IMG/VR virus record: IMGVR_UViG_3300032006_000015 | Span: 1 to 46,853 of that record | Direction: 5' to 3' (one strand) | Length of the DNA: 46,853 nt | DNA from: a virus | Part shown: piece after piece, positions 40,104 through 46,853 of the stretch | How the letters are laid out: each line of letters opens with the position of its first letter | How positions within the stretch are numbered: the stretch's first letter is position 1 | Notes under the pieces: generated by a model | What the model was told of the DNA's origin: nothing | The model's input: only the letters and a program-made list of their open reading frames with translations | The model's database searches: none | Translations under genes and position numbers: made by a program

Positions 40104-40519
40104 TGTCCATCAATCTCCCACGCCCTAACCTACCCAAGCCTCTGGACATCCCTGAGATGTACTTTAAACCGCCTACAGCGGACGTTCCAGCCTTCCGGCC
40201 CATCGTAGTACCCCCAAGTGATTTAGAACGCCCAGAGGAGACTGAGGAGGTCAAAGACGAGGAGACTAAGACAGAACAACCCGAACCGCCTAAACTCAAA
40301 ATACCAATCATAGATATTCAGCTACCTGTTCCTACTGTGGAAGTGGTAGCTGTAGCATCTTACGCGGCTGTTTCGGCTGTAGTAGTGACTACATTCGCTG
40401 AGCCTGTATCTAAATCTATTAAGAAGAAGGTACAAAAATTCCTACAAGGCAAAGTTAATAAATGGAAGGAAAACCAGAAGAAAAGAAAGGACTCCTCAAA
40501 AAACTCAAAGACGGAATAG
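40103..40519 (+). CDS. Pro-rich membrane-anchored protein, 138 aa
   Basis: The first 80 residues are Pro-rich and acidic (SINLPRPNLPKPLDIP, LERPEETEEVKDEETK). A hydrophobic helix follows (VEVVAVASYAAVSAVVVTTFA, about 81-101), then a strongly basic tail (KKKVQKFLQGKVNKWKENQKKRK). Proteins of this architecture are seen in marine cyanophages, with unknown function. The 3' end overlaps the two-span gene by 58 bases. Confidence 0.65.
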   Translation: MSINLPRPNLPKPLDIPEMYFKPPTADVPAFRPIVVPPSDLERPEETEEVKDEETKTEQPEPPKLKIPIIDIQLPVPTVEVVAVASYAAVSAVVVTTFAEPVSKSIKKKVQKFLQGKVNKWKENQKKRKDSSKNSKTE

Positions 40520-40767
40520 AGGATCAAGAAGCTCAGATACAGATTCTTGGAACTTTCGTTAGACTCGGCGTAGTCGTATGGTCTGGCTTTATTATTACAT
40601 TAAACTATGTAGAACTGCCTATGGTAAAGAAATCTGGTAACTCAGATATCACGTTCGTGGCATCGGTGTTTACTGGAGCATTAGCCACTTTTGGCTTGAC
40701 CACTGGTAGTAAAGATAAAGGTAAGCCTGTTAACTGCCCTATGGCAAAGAAAAAAGAGAATGAATGA
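40462..40767 (+). CDS. Two-span membrane protein, holin candidate, 101 aa
   Basis: A charged N-terminus (MEGKPEEKKGLLKKLKD) precedes two hydrophobic helices, FVRLGVVVWSGFIITLNYV (about 33-51) and ITFVASVFTGALATFGLTTG (about 66-85), then a basic tail ending KKKENE. Small size, two spans and basic end fit a class II holin. Its place before the terminase genes equals T7 gp17.5. No endolysin was recognised to pair with it. Confidence 0.6.
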   Translation: MEGKPEEKKGLLKKLKDGIEDQEAQIQILGTFVRLGVVVWSGFIITLNYVELPMVKKSGNSDITFVASVFTGALATFGLTTGSKDKGKPVNCPMAKKKENE

Positions 40768-40858
40768 TTTCTTACAAGTAATTGTATGGAGCTATGTCTA
40801 TGGACTAGCTATCGTACTACTCTTTAAATTTATTCAAGACACAGCTGAAGAAGAATGA
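40760..40858 (+). CDS. 32-aa single-span membrane peptide
   Basis: It begins within the last codons of the holin candidate and ends inside the next gene start. MNDFLQVIVWSYVYGLAIVL forms one helix, followed by an acidic tail (DTAEEE). It may modulate lysis together with the adjacent membrane proteins; this is inference from position. Confidence 0.5.
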   Translation: MNDFLQVIVWSYVYGLAIVLLFKFIQDTAEEE

Positions 40859-41226
40859 AAAAATGGCTTTTAGCGCTGTTACTATTGTCACCAACAGCTG
40901 TCAAAGCAGAGTTGGTGACGCCACAGTTCACGCAAGGAAGCATGAACTCAACCACTACAACGACCCAGGAGATTACCGAGACAATCGAGATCACAACTTA
41001 CGGGTCCGCATTAAACAAATGGTCAGGAGACAATATAACCCATACCTCGACTTCATCGGGTGGTATAGCGGATTCAGATTCGGTCTTCAACATGACAACG
41101 GCTGGGTCAGACTTCTCGCTAGAAATCGTAACCAGAGCTGCAAGTCAAGTATTAGAAGTAACCGAGATCGAAAGAGAGATAGAAACTACCTCTACTACGG
41201 TCTCCTTATCAGTATTTTCACAATAG
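40855..41226 (+). CDS. Exported Thr/Ser-rich protein, 123 aa
   Basis: A clear signal peptide, MKKWLLALLLLSPTAVKA, with cleavage near residue 18. The mature part is rich in Thr, Ser and Glu with many beta-forming stretches (TTTTTQEITETIEITTYG) and no Cys. The function is unknown; it may act in the periplasm during lysis or be a virion component. Its 3' part overlaps the next exported gene in another frame. Confidence 0.65.
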   Translation: MKKWLLALLLLSPTAVKAELVTPQFTQGSMNSTTTTTQEITETIEITTYGSALNKWSGDNITHTSTSSGGIADSDSVFNMTTAGSDFSLEIVTRAASQVLEVTEIEREIETTSTTVSLSVFSQ

Positions 41227-41771
41227 GAGTACCCGCTTATGCAGGAGAAGGAGAAACAAACAACACCTCGAACCCGGTTGCTGCGGCTACTGGAAATGTC
41301 ACAAACCAAGCTGTGCAGTTCCAAAACAATGGAGCACCTAGCAGACAGGTACTTGGACCCAACATATCGTGTAATGGGCCCACAATGACCTTTAGCCCAT
41401 TTTATATGGGCAATCATACCACTCCATTTGACGATGAAATGAACCAATCCAGTTACACTGTAGCTGAGAACTGGGGAGCACAGATTAACTTCATGGTTCC
41501 TCTAGATGGTTCTATTATTGAAACATGTAAGGCTATTGGTAGAAGACAGAAGGCAAAAATGGAGCTTGACTATGAACTAGTTAGAGCTCTGAAATGTGCA
41601 GAGTTACAGCAAAAAGGATTTATGATACGTCCAGCTACACGTGTATATCACATGTGCTCGGATATCATACCTATTGCTGCATTCAAAAAAGAGGTTGCTA
41701 AAGCACTGGCAGCTAAAAATCCACCGCCACCTAAGAAATGGTGGCAGAAACTTAACCCCCTAAACAAATGA
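41151..41771 (+). CDS. Exported protein of unknown function, probably non-ATG start
   Basis: The frame is open from 40863, but its first 95 codons lie over the preceding gene and look random. Convincing sequence begins with a signal peptide: basic RKRDRNYLYY, hydrophobic GLLISIFTIGV, then PAYA and mature GEGETNNT. No ATG, GTG or TTG lies close upstream; ATT at 41151 is the best fit and ATG 41019 the alternative. The mature protein has NGAPSRQVLG, several Cys and a basic Pro-rich end (PPPPKKWWQKLNP). Similar proteins of unknown role seem common in cyanophages. Confidence 0.6.
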   Translation: MRSNRDRKRDRNYLYYGLLISIFTIGVPAYAGEGETNNTSNPVAAATGNVTNQAVQFQNNGAPSRQVLGPNISCNGPTMTFSPFYMGNHTTPFDDEMNQSSYTVAENWGAQINFMVPLDGSIIETCKAIGRRQKAKMELDYELVRALKCAELQQKGFMIRPATRVYHMCSDIIPIAAFKKEVAKALAAKNPPPPKKWWQKLNPLNK

Positions 41772-41923
41772 TCGTACTAATCAAGCCAATCTTATTCGCG
41801 TTTCTAAAGTCTGACTCAGTTAAGAATCTAGTAATTGATTTACTTGAAGCTTATGTTTCACGTACAGACAACAAGCTTGATGACCAAGCACTAAAAATTG
41901 TAAAAGAGAAACTATTTAGCTAA
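41768..41923 (+). CDS. Small protein before terminase small subunit, 51 aa
   Basis: It starts at an ATGA overlap and ends by TAATG. MIVLIKPILFAFLKSDSVKN is moderately hydrophobic at the N-terminus, and the rest is an amphipathic charged helix (DDQALKIVKEKLF). No family was recognised; it may be membrane-associated. Confidence 0.55.
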   Translation: MIVLIKPILFAFLKSDSVKNLVIDLLEAYVSRTDNKLDDQALKIVKEKLFS

Positions 41924-42192
41924 TGGCTACTGTAAGGAAGCTTCCAAGAAGGGCTTCTGAAGAAACTTTCAACGAGCTTCATAAGCTTCTTACGGAAGAA
42001 TATTTAAACAAAATACAATCAGGAGAAGCTACAACTGCAGATTTAAAAGCTGCTGGAGATTGGCTTTTCAAAAATGATATCACTGGCATTGCTATGGATA
42101 ACAGTGCTCTAGGTAAACTAGCAGACTGTATGCCATCTATAGACTTTGATGCCGTACAAAAAGCGGTACAATTTAATGGCTCCAAAGCGTAA
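41923..42192 (+). CDS. terS: Terminase small subunit / DNA maturase A (T7 gp18-like), 89 aa
   Basis: It recognises concatemeric phage DNA for packaging. Length equals T7 gp18 (89). The helical layout, with FNELHKLLTEEYLNKIQSGE followed by ATTADLKAAGDWLFKNDITG, is characteristic of the group. It lies three genes before the large subunit. The 3' end overlaps the next basic gene by 17 bases. Confidence 0.88.
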   Translation: MATVRKLPRRASEETFNELHKLLTEEYLNKIQSGEATTADLKAAGDWLFKNDITGIAMDNSALGKLADCMPSIDFDAVQKAVQFNGSKA

Positions 42193-42445
42193 ACCCTACT
42201 CACAATTAAGGAAAAGTGCGAAAAATTACCGCGATAATGACTCCGCTAGAAGACATAAAAACGCTTCGCAAAGGGCGAGGAACAAACTCTCGATCAACAA
42301 AAAATCCCGCGCCGAGCATAACAGAGCCCGTCGTAATGCGGGAATCTATGGAAAGGGAGGGCCAGACATGTCCCGTACTAAATCCGGAGGCTTTGTAAAA
42401 GAAGATCCATCCAAGAATAGAGCACGAAACAGATCACGCAAATGA
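42176..42445 (+). CDS. Very basic small protein between terminase genes, 89 aa
   Basis: The frame is open from a TTG at 42146; the ATG at 42176 (MAPKRKPYSQLRKSAKNYRD) is the proper start. Lys, Arg, Asn and His dominate, with HNRARRNAGIYGKGGPDMSR near residues 49-68. Similar basic proteins starting RKPYSxLRKSAKxYRDN occur in marine cyanophages. DNA contact during packaging is a fair guess; no enzyme motif is proven. Confidence 0.7.
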   Translation: MAPKRKPYSQLRKSAKNYRDNDSARRHKNASQRARNKLSINKKSRAEHNRARRNAGIYGKGGPDMSRTKSGGFVKEDPSKNRARNRSRK

Positions 42446-42603
42446 CCACTCAAACCAATCCACCAAGACAGATTAAGCAACGATACTACTATATATTCTG
42501 GTCTGTAGCAACTTTATCAGTTGTTGCTGGCCAGATTTATGTAGCAACAGGGTATCGAGCCCTCGCCGCGGCACTGACTAAAGCGATTTGGAGTATAACT
42601 TGA
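42442..42603 (+). CDS. Single-span membrane protein before large terminase, 53 aa
   Basis: ATGA overlap with the previous gene. After a polar start (MTTQTNPPRQIKQRYYY) there is one helix, IFWSVATLSVVAGQIYVATG, and a weaker hydrophobic end. The location matches the lysis genes that T7 places around gp18 and gp19, so it may be a holin or spanin component. It overlaps the large terminase start by 16 bases. Confidence 0.6.
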   Translation: MTTQTNPPRQIKQRYYYIFWSVATLSVVAGQIYVATGYRALAAALTKAIWSIT

Positions 42604-44336
42604 AAACAATAGATACAAAGCTCCATGATGACTTTAGGTACTTTCTAACAGCAGTATGGACACACTTAACACTACCTCCTCCTACCAGAGCACAACTTTG
42701 TATAGCTGATTATCTACAAAATGGACCTAAAAGATTACAAATCCAAGCTTTCCGTGGCGTTGGTAAATCTTGGATCACGGCTGCTTTTGTCCTTTGGACT
42801 TTATATAATGATCCCGACAGGAAGGTTATGGTTGTATCTGCTTCTAAGGATAGAGCAGATGCGTTTTCGATCTTCTGCCAAAGACTTATCCTTGAAGTAC
42901 CGTGGATGAGTCATTTAAAACCTAAAAATGATGAACAAAGATGGTCTAGAATCTCCTTTGATGTGGGTCCAGCTAAAGCTGCACAGGCTCCTAGCGTTAA
43001 AAGCGTGGGAATTACTGGTCAGTTAACCGGATCTCGTGCAGATTTAATGGTTTTAGATGACGTAGAGGTACCAAATAACTCCATGACGGAGATGCAACGT
43101 GAAAAACTTCTACAATTGGTTACTGAATGTGAGTCTATCCTTACTCCTAAGCCTAGTTCTCGCATTATGTTCCTTGGAACTCCTCAAACAACCTTTACTA
43201 TCTACAATAAACTCAGAGAACGGAGTTATAAACCTTTTGTATGGCCAGCTAGATACCCTAGAAAGGTGGCTATGTATGATGGTTTACTCGCACCCCAGCT
43301 AGTTTATGACCTAGATACACAAGATGATCTTAGTTGGAAACCTACAGATACACGATTTAGAGAAGGTGATCTACTAGAAAGAGAGTCTAGTATGGGGCGA
43401 TCCAACTTTATGCTGCAGTTTATGCTAGATACTAGCTTATCTGACGCAGAAAAGTTCCCTTTAAAGTTTGCAGACCTTATTGTTACCCCTATTAACCGTG
43501 AAAATGCACCCGAAAACATTATATGGTGTTCAGATCCTAAAAACATTATTAAAGATCTACCCGCTGTGGGTCTTCCTGCTGATTATTTCTATAGCCCAAT
43601 GCAGTTCCAGGGAGAATGGCGGAAATATTCAGAGACAATCTGCTCCGTTGACCCGTCTGGACGCGGAACAGATGAAACAGTGGCGTGTTACTTATCCCAA
43701 CTCAACGGATTCATCTACCTCCACGAAATAAAAGCATCACGAGAAGGCTATACAGATGAGACACTACTTAATATCCTTAAAGGATGCCGTAAATACGGTG
43801 CTACAACCCTTCTTATTGAGAGTAACTTTGGTGACGGTATCGTTGCAGAGCTCTTTAAGAAGCATTGTCAATCAACACAAACTAGATTAAACATAGAGGA
43901 GACTAGAGCTAATGTCAGGAAAGAAGATAGGATTATTGACGCTCTTGAGCCTATCCTTAATCAGCACAGGCTGGTTGTTGACCCCAAAGTTATTACCTGG
44001 GATTACAACTCGAACATCGATGTGGCTCCTGAGCATAGATTGCAGTACATGCTCTTTTATCAAATGTCACGTATGTGCCGCGAGAAAGGCGCTGTTAAAC
44101 ACGATGATAGAATCGATGCCCTTGCCCAAGGAGTTAAATACTACACCGATGCCTTTGCCCTCAATGCCAATAGAGAAATTGCCCAGCGAAAACTTGATGA
44201 ATGGAATGACACTCTCGAACAATGGATCGATGATCCCCAGGGTTCTGCCAACCATATAGTCTTCGGAATGGACTTAAATCAAAGACGTGAAGCTAGAGGA
44301 CGAAAGTCTGGAAAGACAGTCCCTACCTGGATTTGA
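42588..44336 (+). CDS. terL: Terminase large subunit / DNA maturase B (T7 gp19-like), 582 aa
   Basis: ATP-driven DNA packaging motor and nuclease. Walker A is FRGVGKSW (55-62) with K60; Walker B is LMVLDDVE (153-160) with D157 and D158. The RNase H-like nuclease domain has SVDPSGRGTDE (353-363) with D355, and HDDRIDA near 506-512 completes the site. Length matches T7 gp19 (586). No ATG lies near the start: TTG at 42588 or 42600 must be used, inside the preceding membrane gene. Confidence 0.96.
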   Translation: MEYNLKTIDTKLHDDFRYFLTAVWTHLTLPPPTRAQLCIADYLQNGPKRLQIQAFRGVGKSWITAAFVLWTLYNDPDRKVMVVSASKDRADAFSIFCQRLILEVPWMSHLKPKNDEQRWSRISFDVGPAKAAQAPSVKSVGITGQLTGSRADLMVLDDVEVPNNSMTEMQREKLLQLVTECESILTPKPSSRIMFLGTPQTTFTIYNKLRERSYKPFVWPARYPRKVAMYDGLLAPQLVYDLDTQDDLSWKPTDTRFREGDLLERESSMGRSNFMLQFMLDTSLSDAEKFPLKFADLIVTPINRENAPENIIWCSDPKNIIKDLPAVGLPADYFYSPMQFQGEWRKYSETICSVDPSGRGTDETVACYLSQLNGFIYLHEIKASREGYTDETLLNILKGCRKYGATTLLIESNFGDGIVAELFKKHCQSTQTRLNIEETRANVRKEDRIIDALEPILNQHRLVVDPKVITWDYNSNIDVAPEHRLQYMLFYQMSRMCREKGAVKHDDRIDALAQGVKYYTDAFALNANREIAQRKLDEWNDTLEQWIDDPQGSANHIVFGMDLNQRREARGRKSGKTVPTWI

Positions 44337-44353
44337 TCTATTCCCTCATTAAA

Positions 44354-44424
44354 ACACGAGAAGTGGTGCTCTCGTGTGTGGAAACAGCGGTCAAAATGGG
44401 AGAGACTAACATCTCTCCCTCTTT
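44354..44424 (+). terminator. Two hairpins after large terminase, the second terminator-like
   Basis: ACACGAGA (44354-44361) pairs with TCTCGTGT (44370-44377), 8 bp. GGGAGAGA (44398-44405) pairs with TCTCTCCC (44412-44419), 8 bp, loop CTAACA, followed by TCTTT. Together they separate the terminase gene from the last transcription unit. The remainder of 44337-44451 shows nothing further. Confidence 0.75.
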
Positions 44425-44451
44425 ACATCATGTTTGTGAACGCAGTGAACC

Positions 44452-44598
44452 ATGATCTTTAAGAGACTACTCATCATTACTTTACTACTAAGGATAGTAG
44501 GACCAGTAATATTCGGTATCTACCTGTATTATAATGGACAAAGAACAAGCAATAGCCCGAATGGGCCAAATATTGAACAGGTGGAAGCAAATCCGTGA
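44452..44598 (+). CDS. Putative 48-aa membrane peptide
   Basis: MIFKRLLIITLLLRIVGPVI forms a basic-ended membrane helix continuing to FGIYLYY, followed by a polar tail (NGQRTSNSPNGPN). It overlaps the 591-residue gene by 65 bases. No ribosome site is obvious. It could be a lysis accessory or a partner of the downstream orphan; low certainty. Confidence 0.45.
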   Translation: MIFKRLLIITLLLRIVGPVIFGIYLYYNGQRTSNSPNGPNIEQVEANP

Positions 44599-46309
44599 AA
44601 GTCTACCTGTTCAAAAGACTATAGTCAGAATAAAAGGTAAAACAGAAGAGACTGTAGATAGACTTTTAGATTTTAATAAACTAAAGCCAGCAGAACAAGC
44701 ACAACTAACGAAAGACTTTAAAGAGTTAATGGAGATTATGCCTTCTGCTGGGTATAAGAATACTTATACTAAAGCTGTCTATAAACAGCTTGGGTTTACC
44801 ATTACTCTGGATGGAGCACCAGCTAGATGGGGAAAGAGAAAGGGAGAAATTATATCTCAAGTAGCTGAAATCAGACAATCAGCAGCTAGAAGTAAGACTA
44901 TATTAAATCAGACAGATGATCTTGCAAAAGCTATTAGAGTTAAACCACAGTTAACATTATTAGGTAAAGTATTAAAATCTGGAGAGATTGAAAAACATCA
45001 CGTCCTTATCTTAAAAGCTTTAGAACCTTTCTTTAAAGGAAAGTCTAGAGCAGTTCAGCTAGAAGTTATGAGAAACCTAGCTAAGAAAGGATGGTTTGTA
45101 GGAGATATAAATCAGAACATAGCTTGGATTAATAAATGGGCTCATAAATTAGGTAGTCCTGGTGCATATGACTCAGCTCATAAGTATCTAAGAAGTTTAA
45201 CAGATATTGAAGGTAGAACGATAAGTGAAGCGTCTCATATAACTTACAAAATACCTAAAAGAAGTACACCTTTAACAATACAAAATTTAGAAGGTATCCC
45301 ATCCTCTGCTTGGCCTGATGATGTTAAAAGAATACTTAATAGTTATAAGATTTATACTAAATCAGATCTAGGTAAATTACAGAAGCTTCGTTATCAGTTA
45401 GCTAGCGGTAAATCTTATGATCTAAGTGTTGGTTATGGTTTTTCTAGAGAACATCTCAAAGCTCTTAAAGCTACAAAAGATCCTAATGTTCTAACTAAAG
45501 CTGCTCTAACATATTTAGATGAGGCAGGTGCAGGAGATCAAATGATCGGTGCTGTACTTATGGCAGTCTGGAATAACCCAGATGTAGGAGATACTGAGAA
45601 GATTCAGATGTTAGCTGATACTCCTCAGAATACTCGAAGGTTCCTTGACGCTTTAAATAATGCTACAAAACCTACTTCTGGTCCTCATGCTAGAGTATCT
45701 GGTAACCAAGCAAATTTAAGTGAAATAACCCAGTCCTTTAAATTCCAATCAGCTCAACCTGGTTTGCTCCAAACACCTGAAGGTATTACTATGGGTGGTG
45801 GCGTAACAGCTGCAGATGAAGCCCTAGAAGGCTTAGGTAAAGGCTTAGGACAGAGAATGCAGGACTTTGATACTGCTAGACAGTTAGAAAGTGTTCAGAA
45901 CGCTGCTAAATGGTCAGAAGCGTGGGGAGGAACAGGTCTGAAGCTTGGTAAAAAGCTAGGAAGCCTTGTCCCTATAGCTGGTGTCGGTTTAGATGCATGG
46001 GATGCTGTAGAACGTCATAAGCATGCCTCCAGAGAGGGTGCAAGTGACTTAGATAAGTTCCAGGCATGGGTGGCTAAGTTCACTCTTGGAAGCGCTGCTG
46101 TGCCCGTTTATGGGCAAGCTACTAACTTAGCAGGTGGTTTGCTTAATTTAGGTATAGATGCTACTAAATTTGGCTATCAATATGCTACAGATGATGAGTA
46201 TAGAGAAGATACTAACGAAAATGCTAGAGCTTTAGGCGGTATGACACAGGATGCGATGAGAAAAGTATTAAAAATAGGTCAATATGGTGGAGCTGGACTT
46301 TTCTTTTGA
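44534..46309 (+). CDS. Large orphan late protein with HNH/AHH-like pattern, 591 aa
   Basis: I do not recognise the whole protein. Residues 151-220 hold a spacing seen in HNH/AHH-type nucleases: His155-His156, then GDINQN (190-195), His204 and His216 (YDSAHKYL). Residues 465-545 are Gly/Ala-rich and hydrophobic (GLKLGKKLGSLVPIAGVGLDAW, AAVPVYGQATNLAGGLLNLG), like the membrane-active or pre-toxin segments of toxins and ejected proteins; the end is YGGAGLFF. It lies beyond the terminase and its terminator, where T7 has only gp19.5. It may be a virion-packaged effector. Nuclease activity is a hypothesis. Confidence 0.75.
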   Translation: MDKEQAIARMGQILNRWKQIRESLPVQKTIVRIKGKTEETVDRLLDFNKLKPAEQAQLTKDFKELMEIMPSAGYKNTYTKAVYKQLGFTITLDGAPARWGKRKGEIISQVAEIRQSAARSKTILNQTDDLAKAIRVKPQLTLLGKVLKSGEIEKHHVLILKALEPFFKGKSRAVQLEVMRNLAKKGWFVGDINQNIAWINKWAHKLGSPGAYDSAHKYLRSLTDIEGRTISEASHITYKIPKRSTPLTIQNLEGIPSSAWPDDVKRILNSYKIYTKSDLGKLQKLRYQLASGKSYDLSVGYGFSREHLKALKATKDPNVLTKAALTYLDEAGAGDQMIGAVLMAVWNNPDVGDTEKIQMLADTPQNTRRFLDALNNATKPTSGPHARVSGNQANLSEITQSFKFQSAQPGLLQTPEGITMGGGVTAADEALEGLGKGLGQRMQDFDTARQLESVQNAAKWSEAWGGTGLKLGKKLGSLVPIAGVGLDAWDAVERHKHASREGASDLDKFQAWVAKFTLGSAAVPVYGQATNLAGGLLNLGIDATKFGYQYATDDEYREDTNENARALGGMTQDAMRKVLKIGQYGGAGLFF

Positions 46310-46482
46310 ATAAATTTGATAAAAAGCTGTTGAAACTTCAAACCAAGGCTGAGAAGTGCTTAACACATGAGAAGGCACGTAAGATATTAAAGAAACAGTC
46401 TAAAATTTTGTTAAAAATCTCTGAAGGGGAATACAACGCTGTATCCGGCGCGGTTCCCCCATGGCCCCATGAAAATACCTAG
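46306..46482 (+). CDS. Small basic protein with TTG start, 58 aa
   Basis: The TTG overlaps the previous TGA stop (TTGA), so translation is likely coupled. The N-terminal 40 residues are Lys/Leu-rich and helical (NKFDKKLLKLQTKAEKCLTH, RKILKKQSKILLKI); the end is Pro-rich (VSGAVPPWPHENT). No family was recognised. It is the last gene of the genome. Confidence 0.5.
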   Translation: MNKFDKKLLKLQTKAEKCLTHEKARKILKKQSKILLKISEGEYNAVSGAVPPWPHENT

Positions 46483-46726
46483 GTGAGAGATCTCAGTAAT
46501 GATAGCGGTGTGAATTTTTTTCTTTTATACGTAGCTCGCGACTTCGTCGCTCGCGTTAACACTGTGCGCACTGCACATTCAGCGAGCGAGCGAAGCGAGC
46601 GGAGACAATTGCATAACTAATATGTATTAATCTTCACCGATCTGTTGCGATAAGTAATAACAACTGATACATACAGTTAGTATTAATTAGATCTACTAAT
46701 AACACCACTAAATGTTATGATGGTGG
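46483..46726. promoter_or_regulatory. Non-coding genome-end region with GC-rich cruciform
   Basis: No gene. It contains an 8-bp palindrome GAGATCTC (46487-46494), a T-rich tract (46515-46527), a 13-bp imperfect GC-rich inverted repeat (46542-46554 with 46582-46595, one bulge) enclosing TGTGC/GCACA, a weak sigma-70-like promoter TTGCGA-17-TACATA (46645-46673) and a hairpin TTAGTA/TACTAA (46677-46682, 46694-46699). With the first 254 bases it forms the only long non-coding stretch, the expected site of terminal repeats, packaging signals and early promoters. Confidence 0.6.
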
Positions 46727-46853
46727 ATTGCGCTACTAAGTATAAAGATTACAGAGTGTTAAGAGTTTGGCTGAATGTATCACGGTGAACATCATTTGTT
46801 TTCAAAATCGTTTATATTAATAATATGAAAGGAACACGAGTACAACCGTACTA
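46727..46853. repeat. Right copy of exact 127-bp terminal repeat
   Basis: Identical to bases 1-127, including one copy of the 15-bp element TTACAGAGTGTTAAG. It marks the closure of the assembly and adds no new sequence. Confidence 0.95.

Noticed and set aside
40863-41150. First 95 codons of the long frame at 40863
   Set aside because: They overlap the exported gene at 40855 completely and have random-looking composition. Only the part from about 41151 looks like protein.
46542-46595. GC-rich inverted repeat as a rho-independent terminator
   Set aside because: No T run follows on either strand, and the stem has a bulge with a 27-base loop.
1-46853. CRISPR array or insertion sequence
   Set aside because: I saw no regularly spaced repeats with unique spacers, and no transposase gene or terminal inverted repeats of an insertion element.
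37438-46853. Other cyanophage metabolic genes (hli, talC, thymidylate synthase)
   Set aside because: No protein in the window carries their motifs. psbA, RNR and mazG are the only host-like metabolic genes seen.

Overview
This window is the complete or near-complete genome of a lytic, T7-like podovirus (Autographiviridae-type) that infects a marine cyanobacterium. A T7-type single-subunit RNA polymerase, T7-order replication genes and T7-order virion genes (portal, scaffold, capsid, tail tubes, internal core, fiber, terminase) define the phage type. A full-length psbA (photosystem II D1 protein) inside the head-gene block points to a Synechococcus or Prochlorococcus host. All credible genes lie on the + strand, mostly joined by ATGA or TAATG overlaps. 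The first 127 bases recur exactly as the last 127 bases. This looks like the overlap left when an assembler closes a circular or terminally redundant molecule, so the unique length is about 46,726 bp.

Layout. (1) 1-3.7 kb: leader with an extended -10 host-type promoter (161-189), then small early genes of mostly unknown function separated by hairpins or terminators, a compact tRNA-like element (484-530), a KTSC-domain protein and tRNA-Asp(GTC). (2) 3.7-14 kb: RNA polymerase, SSB, endonuclease I, primase-helicase, a DNA polymerase split into separate exonuclease and polymerase genes, 5'-3' exonuclease, a MazG-like pyrophosphohydrolase and both subunits of a short class I ribonucleotide reductase whose beta subunit lacks the usual radical tyrosine. 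(3) 14-20.6 kb: portal, scaffold, tiny basic genes, psbA, a phage-encoded outer-membrane-barrel-like protein, small membrane and coiled-coil proteins, tRNA-Gly(TCC), major capsid protein and a strong terminator. (4) 20.6-32.4 kb: tail tubular proteins A and B and the internal virion proteins. (5) 32.4-40.1 kb: a T7-type tail fiber followed by at least four more fiber or adhesin-like genes that share recombined modules. (6) 40.1-46.5 kb: small membrane proteins (holin candidates), two exported proteins, small and large terminase, then a 591-residue orphan with a faint HNH/AHH-like nuclease signature. The circular junction (46,483-254) is the only large non-coding region and carries a GC-rich cruciform, promoter candidates and a 15-bp direct repeat.

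How the parts fit. Host RNA polymerase probably transcribes the early genes. The phage RNA polymerase then drives the replication and late genes. Endonuclease I, exonuclease, RNR and MazG recycle and supply nucleotides, while psbA keeps photosystem II repaired during infection. I found no integrase and no recognisable endolysin. Functional names rest on motif and gene-order recognition by eye; no database search was run.
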